From Flammeovirga pacifica (GTDB taxonomy: Bacteria; Bacteroidota; Bacteroidia; Cytophagales; Flammeovirgaceae): 64,000 nt of DNA. The stretch spans positions 62,001-126,000 of the forward strand of contig NZ_JRYR02000002.1 of assembly GCF_000807855.2 (NCBI RefSeq), in the 5' to 3' direction. Shown piece after piece: positions 62,451 through 64,000 of the stretch; positions within the stretch are counted from its first letter, which is position 1; each line of letters begins with the position of its first letter. The position numbers and the translations under genes are program-made. Under the pieces are notes generated by a model. That model had not been told where the DNA came from. It saw only the letters and a list, made by a program, of their open reading frames with translations, and did not search any database.

Positions 62451-64000
62451 TTATTGTACAGGCAAATTACCTTTCCAACCTTTTTCAAATTGTGCTGTTA
62501 ATTCAGCAACCAATTCAGGCTTTTGTTCAGCAATATTTTTAGTTTCCTTTGGATCATTAATATGATCATACAATTCAACAAATAGTGGCGCTTTATCTTT
62601 ATTTTTTCTATCCTTCCAGATAATGATTCTATAATCTTTCGTTCTCATAGAGTAGCCCATAATATCATTCTCAAACAAGGCTCTATCCCATTCTTCTTTC
62701 ATTTGATCTTTGATACCTTCTTCCACTTCTTCGATCAATGGTCCAAAATAAGTTTCACGCATTCCTTTTGATAAAGGATTTGCTGCCCATTCTCTCAACG
62801 CAGGGGTAGGGAATTGACTAAATACAGCCTCTTTCCATTTTAATTTAGGTTGATCTAACAGTGCTTTAAACGATTGACCTTCTAAATGATTAGGTTGGGG
62901 TATATCAGCTAATTCACACAATGTAGGATACATATCTACTAGTTCAACCAGTGCATCTGAAGCTTGGCCTCTGTTATTTTCATTTTGGAATGGACTCCAA
63001 ACAATTAGAGGTACTCGTGTTGCAATTTCATAGTTAGTAGCTTTACCCCATACACCCATTTCACCTAAATGGAAGCCATGATCAGACCATACCATAACAA
63101 TAGTATTGTCTAGTACACCTTCTTCTTTTAAAAACGAAAGTACTTTACCAATTTGAGCATCAACATAACTTGAGGTCGCTAGATAAGAGTGCTTTAACTT
63201 GTGAGCTAAAGTATCAGGAATATCTCCTTTATTAGGAATATTTGAACGAACTCTTAATTCGAAAGATGCATGCAAGCCCATAGAAGCACCGTTTTCAGGA
63301 GCAGTATTATTTTCTGCTAGTTTAATATCCTCAGGATCGTATAAATCCCAATATTTTTTAGGTGCTACAAAATTTAAGTGAGGTGAAATGTAACCTAATC
63401 CCATAAAAAATGGTTGATCAGGAGATTCAGTAATCATCTTTTTAAGATTGGCAATTGCAAGATCTGTATTATAACCATCTAAATAGCGGTTGTCTGCAAC
63501 ATCTTCACATTCAAAAGCAGGTCCTAATCCTAATCCATACTTCGCTTCCGCACCATATTTTTTAATCATGGCAGCTTTGTTCGCTTTAAAAATCTTTTGA
63601 TTCTTAGGGTTCACGTATCCACCAATTAAACCTTTCAAGGTATTTTTAATAAGTTTCTTATCTGGTTTCATCGACCAAGATTTCTCTGGGTCATTGTATT
63701 TACCATGGTATACTTTACCTACATTAATTGTGGTATATCCATTTTCCTTAAAATGTTGCGGTAACGTAATAATGTCAGGATTTTCATCTCTAAAATACGT
63801 GTAGTTTTCAATTACATTAATTGTTTCTGGGCGAGCACCGGTCATTAAACTGGCTCTTGAAGGACTACAAATTGCCTGCTGACAATAAGCACGGTTGAAT
63901 TGAGTGCCTTGTTTAGATAGTTTATCTAATGTAGGCGTTACGGCAATACTATTGTCGTAAGAGCTCATTTCAGGTCTTAAATCATCTATAGAGATGAATA
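62451..64000 (-). CDS. S1 sulfatase, 5' end cut by window
   Basis: The reading frame continues to the right edge; the methionine at 63968 is internal, because upstream codons read FISIDDLRPEMSS, the normal start of a sulfatase domain. At least 516 residues are present. The formylglycine cysteine is in ICSPSRASLMTG (codon 63867-63869), and MVWSDHGFHLGEMGVWGKATNYEIATRVPLIVW carries late metal ligands. The QQAICSPSR...TINV style recalls iduronate-2-sulfatase-like (S1_7-type) enzymes, some of which act on carrageenan; this is inference. It is co-directional with, and 12 bases upstream of, the FAD oxidoreductase gene. A signal peptide would lie beyond the window. Confidence 0.9.
   Translation of the reverse strand, partial: FISIDDLRPEMSSYDNSIAVTPTLDKLSKQGTQFNRAYCQQAICSPSRASLMTGARPETINVIENYTYFRDENPDIITLPQHFKENGYTTINVGKVYHGKYNDPEKSWSMKPDKKLIKNTLKGLIGGYVNPKNQKIFKANKAAMIKKYGAEAKYGLGLGPAFECEDVADNRYLDGYNTDLAIANLKKMITESPDQPFFMGLGYISPHLNFVAPKKYWDLYDPEDIKLAENNTAPENGASMGLHASFELRVRSNIPNKGDIPDTLAHKLKHSYLATSSYVDAQIGKVLSFLKEEGVLDNTIVMVWSDHGFHLGEMGVWGKATNYEIATRVPLIVWSPFQNENNRGQASDALVELVDMYPTLCELADIPQPNHLEGQSFKALLDQPKLKWKEAVFSQFPTPALREWAANPLSKGMRETYFGPLIEEVEEGIKDQMKEEWDRALFENDIMGYSMRTKDYRIIIWKDRKNKDKAPLFVELYDHINDPKETKNIAEQKPELVAELTAQFEKGWKGNLPVQ

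Noticed and set aside
62451-63968. A complete sulfatase starting at 63968
   Set aside because: Upstream codons in frame encode the typical sulfatase N-terminal ISIDDLRPE motif to the window edge.
30316-64000. A fucoidan utilisation locus, suggested by nearby fucose genes
   Set aside because: No GH29, GH95, GH107 or GH141 gene was recognised; the enzymes are GH16, GH2 and GH42-like.

Overview
The window looks like a marine, polysaccharide-degrading member of the Bacteroidota, most like the Cytophagales and perhaps Flammeovirga (inference). The reasons are AT-rich DNA, type IX secretion (T9SS) C-terminal sorting domains, a SusC/SusD pair, a hybrid two-component regulator (HTCS), lipoproteins with a Bacteroidota-type lipobox, few recognisable Shine-Dalgarno sites and a TTG/TAnnTTTG-type promoter. 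No rRNA, tRNA, CRISPR array, transposase or phage gene was recognised. The window cuts a gene at each end: a secreted T9SS protein on the left (reading frame open from base 2) and a sulfatase on the right (minus strand, open to the last base).

Region 1 (1-7744, plus strand) holds the tail of a secreted protein with a duplicated 240-residue module. A hexose-phosphate operon follows: cupin-type glucose-6-phosphate isomerase, ROK sugar kinase, class I mannose-6-phosphate isomerase with a long N-terminal extension, then a second, divergent cupin isomerase and a secreted esterase. Region 2 (7795-18754) is mostly minus-strand housekeeping or unknown genes: a DUF4262 protein, a royal-jelly/yellow-type lipoprotein, a DUF4345 membrane protein, an AraC regulator, a 1735-residue exported beta-propeller protein ending in a caspase-like protease, and a YdjM-type membrane protein. 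One plus-strand T9SS protein lies among them.

Region 3 (18800-26464) is an L-fucose locus. A LacI-family regulator is divergent from fucI, and a perfect 14-bp palindrome lies over the inferred fucI promoter. fucK, a secreted-side lipoprotein (DUF6786 type) and fucP follow. No fuculose-phosphate aldolase gene is present. Region 4 (26470-30039, minus) is a three-gene molybdenum hydroxylase unit: xdhC-like maturation factor, 2Fe-2S subunit, Tat-exported molybdopterin subunit.

Region 5 (30316-64000) is a polysaccharide utilisation locus. It has three GH16 enzymes, one GH2, one GH42-like enzyme, three formylglycine-type sulfatases (one a 1796-residue multimodular T9SS protein), an HTCS sensor-regulator, a SusC/SusD pair with two more surface lipoproteins, and a Tat-exported FAD oxidoreductase. 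GH16, GH2/GH42 and S1 sulfatases together point to a sulfated galactan of red algae (agar/porphyran or carrageenan class); the exact glycan cannot be read from the sequence. A recurrent 150-190-residue beta-sandwich module with an FEGP-type start and a [LF]Y[VI]DDI-type end occurs in the large sulfatase (four copies), two GH16 enzymes and the surface glycan-binding lipoprotein. It is the best candidate here for an undescribed carbohydrate-binding family. In the inferred flow, secreted GH16 enzymes and sulfatases attack the polymer, SusC/D import oligosaccharides, exported GH2/GH42 enzymes and other sulfatases finish them, and sugars enter through the fucose and hexose-phosphate loci.
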